In this document: piece after piece, positions 40,373 through 51,900 of the stretch
Layout: each line of letters begins with the position of its first letter
How positions within the stretch are numbered: the stretch's first letter is position 1
The notes under the pieces: model-generated
Seen by the model: the letters and a program-made list of their open reading frames with translations, nothing else
Told to the model about the DNA's origin: nothing
Database searches by the model: none
DNA from: Lineus longissimus
Lineage: Eukaryota; Nemertea; Pilidiophora; Heteronemertea; Lineidae
Assembly: GCF_910592395.1 (NCBI RefSeq)
Contig: NC_088322.1
Coordinates: 16,177,431-16,241,430 of the forward strand
Reading direction: 5' to 3'
DNA length: 64,000 nt
Position numbers and translations under genes: made by a program

Positions 40373-42294
40373 ATGAAAGGACTGTTCGCGGCGATTCTGG
40401 TTTTGGGACTTCTTTATTTGAAATGTAAGTACAATTTGATTTCCTCTGAGAAATAAGAAACTTTTTATCTGAACTCTCGTCTGTGGCAGTATGAACGCCA
40501 GAGACTCCCGATTGGAATTTCAAATCTCTTATCCAAAATATTTTGTCAATGACCTTTTAAATTCCCCGAGTTTGCAAAGGCTTTGATGTTTTTGATGATG
40601 GTTGCCTTTGGGGCTGAGTGTATCCCTTCGATTGTGATCAAAACTACCATGGTGAATTTCTTAAAACTTGCACTAATAGCGCTATGGCCCATTAGTCCCA
40701 CCCGCGACGAAAAACATGAATACGACCCCGTTGGGACCTTGTTTGGTAACCTGGACAAGCAGCGAATATTGTCCATTCGCCCCTTTCATATATTTGGGAC
40801 CTGAAAAGCAGTGATTACGGCCCAAAAGGCCCTTGTTTGGTAACCTGGGAGCAAGGAACAATGCCCATATGCCCTTTGTTCGGTAACCTGGACAAGCGGT
40901 GGATATGGCCCATTTGCTCATTAGCCTATCCGGTAACCTGGCCTGGACACACGGCAGTATGGCCCATACGCCCCTTATCTGGTAACCTGGACTGGACAAG
41001 CGGCGGATATGGCCCATACGCTTCTTATCTGGTAACCTGGACTCCGGTGGATATGGCCCATACGCCCATTATACGGTAACCTGGACTGGACACACGGCGG
41101 ATATGGCCCATGCGCCCCTTATCTGGTAACCTGGACACATGGCGGATATGGCCCATACGCCCCTTCAGGTTAGCGGTGAATACGACCCATTCGCCCTTAT
41201 TTGGAAGCCTGAAAAGTAGTGAATACGGCCCACGACCCTTATTCCTTGATAAGGTCAGCAGTGAAAACGGCCCTTGTTCGGTAACCAGGTGCGCAGTGAA
41301 TACGGCCCATACGCCCCTTGTTTGATGACCTGGACATGTGGTGAATACGGCCCATACGCCCCTTGTTTGATGACCTGGACATGTGGTGAATACGGCCCAT
41401 ACGCCCCTTGTTTGATGACCTGGACATGTGGTGAATACGGCACATACGCCCCTTGTTTTGAAGCATTGTTGGTTTGTTAAGTACAAGCCCATTCAACCAC
41501 AAAGTAACCGAAGACACAAAGCCTCAAACTCAACGTCTGTGAAATTCTATACAAACGATTGATTGCTCATGTAATGTATCTTCAACAGATTGGCAAGTGT
41601 TTGTAATCCTATATGGCCCGCACTCTACCACGCTCACTCCCCTGACACAAACCTATGCGATCCAGTTTGCAGGGAAAATGTAACTGCACTGTACATAGAT
41701 CACCGAGAGGTGATGCCGACGCCACACCTTTTTGTGTCATTTTCATGAGTGGGAGGGCGGGCGGTTTAGATCCTGGTGTCTCGGGTGCTGCGGGAATATA
41801 TGTGATGCCCTTCTCCCCTCGGTCTTTCCAGGCGGCAATGCCGGCACACCAGAACAGGAGAGGAAATGTGTCCAGAACTGTATGAAGAGCGGCTATGATA
41901 TGATCGTCTGCAACAACAACATCTGTCCTTCCGTGATTGGTAGGTTCAGACGACCGGTGTAAAGCACTGATGCCACTTTTGCAGTTTTTCGCTTTGGTGG
42001 TCGCCGCGGCAAACCTTATTCCCTTGACCCAAGCAGGTCTTTGGTATGCCTTATTTAAACTCAACTTTTCAATTAATGCACGCAATTAAAACACCTCGGT
42101 CAGCTTCCTCGTTTTTTTCAGAGTGCTGTAATATCAAAGGAGCCGAGATCGGGAACGGGATCGTCGCTGGGAAGATGAGTAACGCCGAGTGCTGTAATGC
42201 GGTCGGGTCGAACGGAGCGTCAGTCTTCGAGACTAAACACTTCAATCTTGACATGTTCGCTAAGGAAGTCGCCAAAAGCAGCGAGGAAAAGTAG
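40373..42294 (+). CDS. Small secreted cysteine-rich protein
   Basis: Three exons, 40373-40424, 41832-41939 and 42122-42294, with GT/AG ends and matching phases 1 and 1; 110 residues. The N-terminus is a clear signal peptide (MKGLFAAILVLGLLYLK). The mature part has eight cysteines: C30, C34 (CX3C), C44, C49, C55-C56 and C77-C78. The motif ECCN occurs twice (54-57 and 76-79), suggesting an internal duplication. The C-terminal tail is charged and ends KSSEEK. I do not recognise the family. Its size, secretion and paired cysteines resemble disulphide-rich effector or structural peptides of invertebrates, but function is open. ATTAAA at 42388-42393 could be its poly(A) signal. Confidence 0.85.
40735..41465. 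repeat. Diverged ~50-60-bp repeat array in intron
   Basis: Intron 1 of the small secreted gene is largely built of diverged copies of a unit containing ggtaacctgga, a variable spacer and gatatggcccatacgcccct. The last four copies (41300-41455) are a homogeneous 55-bp subarray (tttgatgacctggacatgtg). Confidence 0.88.
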
Positions 42295-44290
42295 AATCAT
42301 AGACCAAGGGTGGTCTCTTCATGCAATAGTTATCGACAACAACATAAATAGAGACGTTGAGATCCTCAACGTATGTTTACGGATACGTATTAAACCCCGC
42401 TACACTAAACCCCACTACGGAGGATAAGTTATACCGATGCACAGTTCTGATTTGCCGACACCGGCTGGTAATTTCGATCCGTATACGTCTAGAACAATTT
42501 AGGTTTTGGATCTCAACATCTCTTATAACATTCAACATTGAGAAATTGATTGTGATGAGCTGAGGACACCTAATGATAAACAGGCGATCAATCATGTTAC
42601 ACTCTCTGTAGTTTGTTCTTTCTCAATGAAGCATAAAGGACTTCAACCACCGGTCTTTGCCAACCAATCACTTGCGGAGGCACTGTGTACGGTGGTGTGC
42701 GATGTTGCTGTGCCGGGCTCACCCAATATGGCGCCAAGGTTTGGCGGCCATCTTCCTCTTAGCTTCCCGGCGCAGTTGATTCAAATGGACTGAATTCCCT
42801 TTCGGGGTCAGCCATATGTTGTCCATCTTGAATTCTAACTTGCAGACCTGTTGCTGAAATGATGCAACGGGTTGAATACAGTAGAACACACTGCGCGGGG
42901 AAAATGTAGACAGTTTCCAGTAAATTTGAATCCAGTAAACATATTGAACTGTCTAATGTTACAGTAATAACATGTACTTGCCGAACTCATGTTGAGACTG
43001 CGAGTTCAATACAATAGCAAAGGCACCTTCTCCACGCGGTTGGAGACCCCAAACGGGACACCTTTCACGATATATCACTTTCTCTTTCACACGAAACACA
43101 TGCCTCATTGATTGATCTTGTCTCAAGTGGCTTTTTTTCTAAAGACTTATAAACACATGCCGGATATCGGGCCAATTTCGGCACTTTCCCTCCAGATTTC
43201 ACTCAAAGGTGCCGGCCAGTATCGGGTCAGTATCGGCAGGAATATGTTTCTTCGTCAGACTCCAGCCAAGGTTCAGGCGATATTCTGGGCCAACGTTGGG
43301 CCAAGATCGGGCCGTTTGGCTGCCCTAATCAGAAAATATTATAAGCATTGAAAAATAAGTATTTCTAAAATTTCAGAAAAGTACACAATATCGCCCTTTA
43401 CCGAAATAACACGTAATATTGCAAAACGTGCAGCCCACTTTAATGTACGGGTTGCTAGAAGAAACGATCCACGTCATTACAAAAACCAATCGGATGAAAA
43501 AAACATTTTTGATTATATTGTAAATAATCTCAATTTCAATGCGGTCAACTCCAGGCATAATTGGTGCCCTTTGACCACAAGCCACTTCACAAAGCCAGTG
43601 CAGACGACTTTGGGCCTTTGATTACCCCGGGAGGGTTACCCTTCACCATCTCCCCCAACTCCCAGGGTCTCACTGATTGAGGGACTTGCTGAAATAAGGA
43701 AAGGTTAACCTAATCGGATCATCTAAATGAATAAATGATAATCCAAGTTCCAGAGCGGCCCTACAGTCTCCAGGCCACCATCCCATATTCTTGGCCACCA
43801 ATGAGCAAAATGACATTGGGCCGATGCCAGCATTGGCCTGATGTCGTAGCCACATATGGTTGTTAAGTGTGTCCCAAGTATGAGTACTTCAACATCTTGA
43901 TAATATGCAGAACAATCGAACAAGGAATTTCATTTGGGTATTTCAATAACTGAGTGGTAAATAAAGATCAACAGTCATCAGTCGCCGTAATTTTCTATTT
44001 TCGTTCAGTATAGCATACAAATGCAAATACGTGGAAAATGACATGTTGTAAACTCAGCCAGCGGTCGTCCAAATCAAAAGGAGAGGAATATACCTGCGGT
44101 CTTATATTGCATTCACTGTCATTGCAAGCTGCAACTAGCATTGGCCACTCTATTACAGCAATGGAAGTACTCCAAAAAGAGGGGCAACACAGCCATTGAA
44201 AGGGTGCATTGTCTGAGGAGGTCGGTACTGTACTGTATGGCTATCCTGTCTTCAAGTCACAATGACAGGTCGTTAGTCTAGCAGTCTCCA
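42295..44290. other. Intergenic, no gene seen
   Basis: No convincing exon. Around 43150-43310 'tatcgggccaa' and 'gtatcgggtcag' segments form weak, diverged repeats. Confidence 0.5.
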
Positions 44291-44305
44291 ATGGTGCAGT
44301 CACCA

Positions 44306-45328
44306 GTCCTGTCTTCAAGTCGTACAGGCAGATTCAAGGATTGTCTGGTGGTCTCCTATAGTCGTACAGGCAGATTCAAGGGTTGTCTGGTGGTCTCCTA
44401 TGGTCGTACAGGCAGATTCAAGGGTTGTCTGGTTGTCTCCTATGGTCGTACAGGCAGATTCAAGGGTTGTCTGGTGGTCTCCTATAGTCGTACAGGCAGA
44501 TTCAAGGATTGTCTGGTGGTCTCCTATAGTCGTACAGGCAGATTCAAGGGTTGTCTGGTGGTCTCCTATAGTCGTACAGGCAGATTCAAGGGTTGTCTGG
44601 TGGTCTCCTATGGTCGTACAGGCAGATTCAAGGGTTGTCTGGTGGTCGCCTATGGTCGTACAGGCAGATTCAAGGGTTGTCTGGTGGTCTCCTATAGTCG
44701 TACAGGCAGATTCAAGGATTGTCTGGTGGTCTCCTATAGTCGTACAGGCAGATTCAAGGGTTGTCTGGTGGTCTCCTATGGTCGTACAGGCAGATTCAAG
44801 GATTGTCTGGTGGTCTCCTATAGTCGTACAGGCAGATTCAAGGATTGTCTGGTGGTCTCCTATGGTCGTACAGGCAGATTCAAGGGTTGTCTGGTGGTCT
44901 CCTATGGTCGTACAGGCAGATTCAAGGATTGTCTGGTGGTCTCCTATGGTCGTACAGGCAGATTCAAGGGTTGTCTGGTGGTCTCCTATGGTCGTACAGG
45001 CAGATTCAAGGATTGTCTGGTGGTCTCCTATGGTCGTACAGGCAGATTCAAGGATTGTCTGGTGGTCTCCTATGGTCGTACAGGCAGATTCAAGGATTGT
45101 CTGGTGGTCTCCTATGGTCGTACAGGCAGATTCAAGGATTGTCTGGTGGTCTCCTATGGTCGTACAGGCAGATTCAAGGATTGCCTGGTGGTCTCCTATG
45201 GTCGTACAGGCAGATTCAAGGATTGTCTGGTGGTCTCCTATGGTCGTACAGGCAGATTCAAGGATTGTCTGGTGGTCTCCTATGGTCGTACAGGCAGATT
45301 CAAGGATTGTCTGGTGGTCTCCTATGGT
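44306..45328. repeat. 42-bp minisatellite
   Basis: About 24 copies of a 42-bp unit (ggtggtctcctatggtcgta, caggcagattcaaggattgt, ct). Three plus-strand frames stay open because 42 is a multiple of 3. No splice context, signal peptide or family resemblance supports translation. Confidence 0.95.
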
Positions 45329-45329
45329 C

Positions 45330-48300
45330 AGGCACCCATGATTTGGATGCCGAACACCACAATGTTAGTTCATTCCATTGGGCACTGTGATTTCCAGAAT
45401 CAGTAAAAAAGCCAAAGAAAATGCATTCAAAATATATTTTGTTTAATTTTTTTCTTTCTGTTTTTAATTGTGCAGACTGGGCTTGCGCACCCAGTCAATC
45501 AGTTATGACAAGTGCACAGAAATGGTCAACAAGTGCTATTCATATAACAAAGCATACAAAATGATCAACCCTTCAATGTTTGATGATGTATGTACTACAC
45601 ACCAGCTTCAGGCCAATATCATATCACAACAGATGTCAAGTCTAATTGTCCTAAGATTGTTGAAACTCACCAACACAACCATACCAGTACATTGGTGTCA
45701 TATTTGGAGTTTTGGTAAAATTATACATTTCTGATACTCAAAAATATTCATCAGCTTGGTCTGACAATGGTTTTAAAATGAAGTGGAAATTGATCCGAGT
45801 AGATTTTTGATCCACATATGATGGATTTCATTAGTCATCAGAGCGGCCCAGCAGACGTGACCATTCCTAAACATTGAAGGGTGAATATAACAAAGCTCAC
45901 AAACCACTTAACATCTGGCATTGTGTCACATCAGGAGAGAAGCATTTCAATGATAACACCTCGTATTGTTCATCGTGCAGACGCATCGAAAGCTTTATCC
46001 TTTGAATGTAAAATCAAGGTTCCTGGTCGCTGGTGCCGAGGCAGGCCCCCCTCAAGAAGTGAACAATAGCCTAGATCCCCCCTGGCTATTGTAGCAGTGG
46101 TGAACTAGTTCAGCTAAGCTGACAACATGTCTAAGCATAAATGAGACACAGGCACTTGACAACTATCAAGTCTTCTCATATGATACACAGATACAAACAA
46201 TACATACACGTTATTATGTACAAAGCAGTCTTGATTATCATCACAGAAAATTTGTACATATGTTTTTATCCCAGTCTATTGAACTACAAATTTGGCCATA
46301 ATTACAGATCCCTCTCTAATTTTTTAATTACCAACGTGGACCAGAGATAAGCCATCAGTCAGAACCTCCCACTATGACTTAATGATGAAGGCACTTCCCT
46401 CTTTTGGTCAAGTAAACATAAAGTTCCTCCAGGCCGAGTGGCATTATGATCATCACCAATTCTGCAGCTTGGCAACTGGATAAACAACCAGGGTATAATT
46501 TGATAGTTGGGTTATCTGTTGCCAGATGTCATCATTGACAAGGTGCTAACATTTACTGCAGCTGAATGATTCTAATTTCTCAAAACAATTTGTCCAGAAA
46601 TTGGGCAAAGGGGAGAGTTATTGGTGCAGATCAGAAATGCACCAATTCGCTGCTTCTCTGTCTGCTTGCCTCAGCTGGTTGTGCGAGATTTAGACCTCAG
46701 ACTGCATCCACCATCTATATCCAGCTTGACACTGCTAGCCGATCACTGTTGATACTAATCATATGTTTTAGAAACACTTGCACAGCCCACATAATAATAA
46801 ACTCTCTCCCCATCAACTACTCAAAGTTCCCAAGGTTATTTTCTGTACAATTTTGTTTTTACAAATGTACATTATTTACAAAAGTTATTTTCCATAAAAT
46901 AATGCACTACAGTCTGTCATTTAGAAATATAAATCTAAGCGTTGAATCCTTTTGCTACACATTGACTGCTCTGCGCAGGTTTACAAGAATGTATCTCTGA
47001 ACACATAAAAAACTACTTGTGGTTATGTCAATCTGGTGTGTAAAACATACTGAGGCAATCACTCATTTGTAAGGCAAGTGTGGACCCAACATTATTCACT
47101 CTACTGATGGTGGCACCTCAGTGTTGCCTGAGGAGAACAGGTCTACAAGTGAGTGTGATGGCCTCTGGAGGAATCACCTTTATAAACAAGTCAGGCCAAC
47201 CAAACATGTTATACAAACTGAATTCACTGTCTTCATTGAGCATTGAACACAGTATATTTCACACACAGTTCGATGACACGCTTGGAACAGCACACATATA
47301 AATCATTTGCTCCCTCAATGATCAGTAGAGAATGTCCACTTCACACCATACATATTGCGACAAGCAAACAACAAGAGACAAATAAATACCTGTCATATTT
47401 TCTCGCCTCTACTATCAACAAGTACTATGAGAGCATCACATGCTTAACTTACAAAACCAGCCAGGTCTCTGGAGGACTCTGGAACATGGCCGCTCTTGGA
47501 CACTTCAATGATCGAGGTCAATCCAGCAGAAAATCTCATCTTTTCAGATGATAGATTTCACGATTTTTTTTCTCTCAAAGAATGCAACCTCCATCCTTAA
47601 AGTGAACATTAGTTCACCACATATTCATTAACAAAGTTAACTACCAATTATATTGGTAAAGGTTAACTTCATCCTCACATGATCGATGAAATACACTATT
47701 TTATCTTTAAACTACAACTGTAGCAAAATGAACAAAATACCAAGGTTACAATTCCCATTAGCAGAAGCAAAATCCTCTTCATACATCTAGGTCATGGTGT
47801 GCAGAAACTACCAGTACTTGTGCTTACCACCCACTTACTATTCCTATGAATCCCAAACATTCAACTCAATAGATATTACACAGGTTTATTTTAACATTTT
47901 ATGTGTTTATTTAGACATAGCATACTGTTTAGACACTATTTAGCCTGTGCCTGTGCAGAAGGCCTGTAATATGAAGTGTATTAGGCCAATGTGAGTCAGA
48001 CCCACTAAACACGTTAAATAGTGCCTGCACAGTATATTTATTTTAACATTCCATATGTTTATTTATTGCACACCATGCAGAAGCCAATCGCTTCCATCTG
48101 ACTGTCAGACAAATTCTACGCATCTCCATATATGATTAGTTTTCTACAATATCTCTTATAATATACACTATAAAAAGTCAGCACTTTACTGTTAATGTCT
48201 TTGACATATGCTCAGCATCCTATGTGACAGTTTCACCTCTTCTCTAACAAGGTTAGTGGATCTTCTGCTCATATGAAATGTCATTTTTTAATAGACATCA

Positions 48301-48992
48301 ATGAACTTATTTTATTTGATTTGACTATAAACAGCTCTATCAGACACTTCCCCTATCCCAAACATCTTTTAGAAATTAGCACAGAAAGCCCTAGTCACAC
48401 TGGTACAAAATATAAAATTTACAAAATGTGAAAGGAACAAGTAGAAAACAGCATGCAAGCTTTACAAATGACATACACAATAAATGCTCATTGTTGGAAA
48501 ATTAGCTACATGTATATGTTTTAAGGTGAATGAACTTGTCTAGCAAGCAACCCAGATTTCCTAGGTACATAGTTTGGTCCCATCTTTTAGTAAAGTGAAG
48601 CTTGGCTAAAGAATGGGAACAGGCAAGGCATGTACAAGCAGGCGATGTCATACACCCCATGGTGTAGCAAGCTTCTATTCAAGTCTAGCTAGCATGAATA
48701 AAGAGAGCTTGGATATAGGACAGACAGACATTGGTTCCATAGTTCATGTGACCAGCACACTCCCAACTTCAGCATGACAACGATACACAAAGATCAAATT
48801 AGTTTATAACGAGTCAAACTTCAACCAAGAGCTGAGCTCGAGTAATCCAAGTGCTATAGGTACACGGAGCTAGAGCAGCACAAGTCAGCTTCAAATGGCC
48901 AAGTTAACGTGCCTGAATGGATGTCGACAGTCATCAGGTCAACATACCACTGGAGCATCAAGACAATCTCAACTGGCATGATAAGATAATAA
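45330..48992. other. 3' flank / 3' UTR of anion-exchanger gene; no other gene seen
   Basis: AT-rich with many short ORFs and no family resemblance. The SLC4 3' UTR must begin here; minus-strand AATAAA occurs at 48316-48311, among other candidates. Confidence 0.5.
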
Positions 48993-51900
48993 CTAACTTG
49001 GCACTAGGCTTGGTGTGCGCGTGAAGCTGGCATTGCTAGGGTGTTGGTACAAGTGGGCCATAGACAATCTGGGGTGAGAGGGAAGATGGCTGCCTTGGTA
49101 GAAATCAGGCTCGTCATCACCTGCCTCGTCATCAGCCTCGTTCCCATCATCCTCCTCAACCTCAACTTCTTCAGAATCAAGCTGGAAATGAAGACAAACT
49201 TGAGAATATCTGGCCACTAGTAGAGAAGTTGGGAGAGTCTTCTCTACCACATTCTCACCATAGAGAATGGTGTACGTTCATCCTCAAGACTGACCTTCTC
49301 ATTTCGTTCCCAGCAGAAAACAGTTGCCAGGTCAATATAAAAGAAGACGAGTCGTTTCTACCATACCAAGCCCTGGCCATTCCAGTTTGATCAAGTGAGT
49401 GTCTGGCACTGGCCCGGCCTCGAGCTGATGACCTTCCAATCCCAAGTCAGACTATCTTTTACTCTGCCACCGCACACCAAATTTCAATCCGATTTTCTGA
49501 TTCTACTCACTGCAGCGACCTTCTCAAACATGAACTTGAGGAGAAACAACCTGAACTTATAAGAGCTTATTGCTCAGAGACTGCTGTACTCACCGCGGCA
49601 AGCTCCTTCTTCTCAAACATGAACTTGAGGAGAAACAATCTGAATGGTATCATCATCAGCAGGAAGAATGGGAAGCCTAGTGAAGCGGCTGTTGATTTCA
49701 CGATCCAGAGAATGACCAGCCAGAGAACTTGCAGGAACGTAAACAAATGCATCTTACGTGTTCTCACCTGAAACATGATCTCAAATGCATTCAAGTTGAA
49801 AACACACAACATTTTCAAATACTTTATCCTCAGGGATTGAGTGAGTTTATCTGGTCACACTACAAGAATCCAACATTGAAGACATTTGATAGTAACTTGA
49901 GAGCCAAGCAAGGGCAGCAGTGTTTACAGACAATGTCATGTAACAATATGAAGACTAGAGTGTGTATGCAGTCTCTGGCACGAGATGACCAGCTAGAGCA
50001 GAGGCCACTTTCATCAATTCATCAGAGTGCCACTCTGAGATCACTCACCTTCTTCACATAATCCACCTCGGGATGATGTTTCTCTGGCATCAAGACCAAC
50101 AAGCACCGATCAAGTAATGTAATGCCACTCATAGAGGCCACGCCCATGTAGAGGAAGACACCGAATAGTACAGCTATAGGAATCTCCTTCAGGACAGGAC
50201 TCATTAGCACCGATATACCTGAAAAACAGTGGGTAATGTTATAGCAGACATGGCCCTCATCACCACCGCGCTTCCAGCAAGTTCCTTCACCTCCGAGCTG
50301 TTACAACTCTATTTCATTGTAAAATGACTACAATTCAAGTAGAGGAAATGATTGTTGATTAACATGTACTTACCAATCAATACATGGACAAGGAAGTTTG
50401 TGAGACGTTGCTCCTTCACTTCTAAAAGCTTTGGTTTCTCACCAGGGGCGTGCGTTTTACTAAAGACAGTCAGTGCCGAGACGTGAGTCACCGACCGCAC
50501 CGTGGCAGCTGTCATAAACGGCAGGCCGAAGACGCCACAGAATCCATTCAAGATACCGATGATGAATAGATCAAGATGGAAGCCTGAACCTTTCTTTAAC
50601 CTCCGCTCCTTTTTATTAACGATCACCCTGGAAAGATACATCAAGTTGCAAAGAGATTTTCCTGGACATGTTTCCTTACAATGCGTAGAAGCAAATATAG
50701 CATTCATGTCTTCAATAGATGAGTATTTGTTCATTGTAGCACACCTTCACTGACAATAATATGTTCAGCCCTTATGTTTACTGGCTCAAAGGTCGAATTC
50801 TCCGCTGAGCAACATGTGTCTAACCATGACGGTTGTGACAAGTCTGAAGAAGTACCAACGTTGTAAGGGATGTTGTGGGGGGGGGGACCTACCCTGTAAT
50901 CGATGTCTCCATGAAGAACAAGATGAAAATGAGGAAAGCTGGAATGATAGCAGCAAAGATCTGCCAAATTTCGATCTCGTCCATTGGGTTGATAAACCAA
51001 CTCTTCCGCTCAGCAGATGTTGGTTGGATTCCTGGTGGAACATTCAGTTTCTGGAACAAAACAACATTATTTGTTTACATGTATAAGATTTCTACGAGAA
51101 GATTACACTGCCAAGGTTTCATGGTAACTTCAGTTTGAGACACGGCTACTCCAGATATTGCCTAGTGCACTTCTCCAGTCATGGTACAAAGTAATGGATG
51201 GATCTATGACCTCACCTGTGTATAAACATCGGCAATGAAATAATCCACCAATGTCATAATAATAATTGCTATCGGGATTCCAAAATCACCAATTGCCCGC
51301 CGAGCTGTCCGGCCAAGAAGATTACTATTGCGGAACCTCCGTAGAAGATTTGCGATGATGAATGTTCCAAATGTGAGAATGACACAGAGAAGGAACGTGT
51401 TGGGTTGGTTCAATGGTTCCGCTGGTTTCACTATTGTCTCGTTCCCCAATGACAGGTTTGCATAATCCACTGTCGAGGGCATTAGTGTGGTCATGACAAG
51501 GTAGGAGGCGTTCAAGACATCTGTGGTGTTGTTTAGCGATGCCTCAGGAACCAGACACGGACCTGGGTAAACTGACAGCAGAGGATGCTGGGTAAATATC
51601 TGAAAACAACAATGCGACGTGTTAAATTCGGAACAATTTCAATGTTTATAGCGATACAATAACATGCAAGAGGTTTTCAGAAAAGTTTCCATTCAATTGC
51701 AATGACGAGATATGTACGACGGCTTACTGTCTCATCAGACTGTCCCCCCATAATCATATGACCTCAAATATCTCATAGCTATGCCAACAGAATACCCCTC
51801 CCAGTCGCAACCTCAATACAATATGTGAGCCAAAGAGTAGCAGTTTGGATACTCACCACATAAAGCTTTCTAAATACTTCATATATAAAGATCAGCGAGA

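Noticed and set aside
41025-41492. Minus-strand ORFs with TRGVWAVFTTCPGHQ repeats
   Set aside because: Encoded by the diverged array in the small secreted gene's intron; not a separate gene.
41609-42085. 158-residue minus-strand ORF (IRFAAATTKAKNCKSG)
   Set aside because: Lies opposite exon 2 of the small secreted gene; no homology or splice logic.
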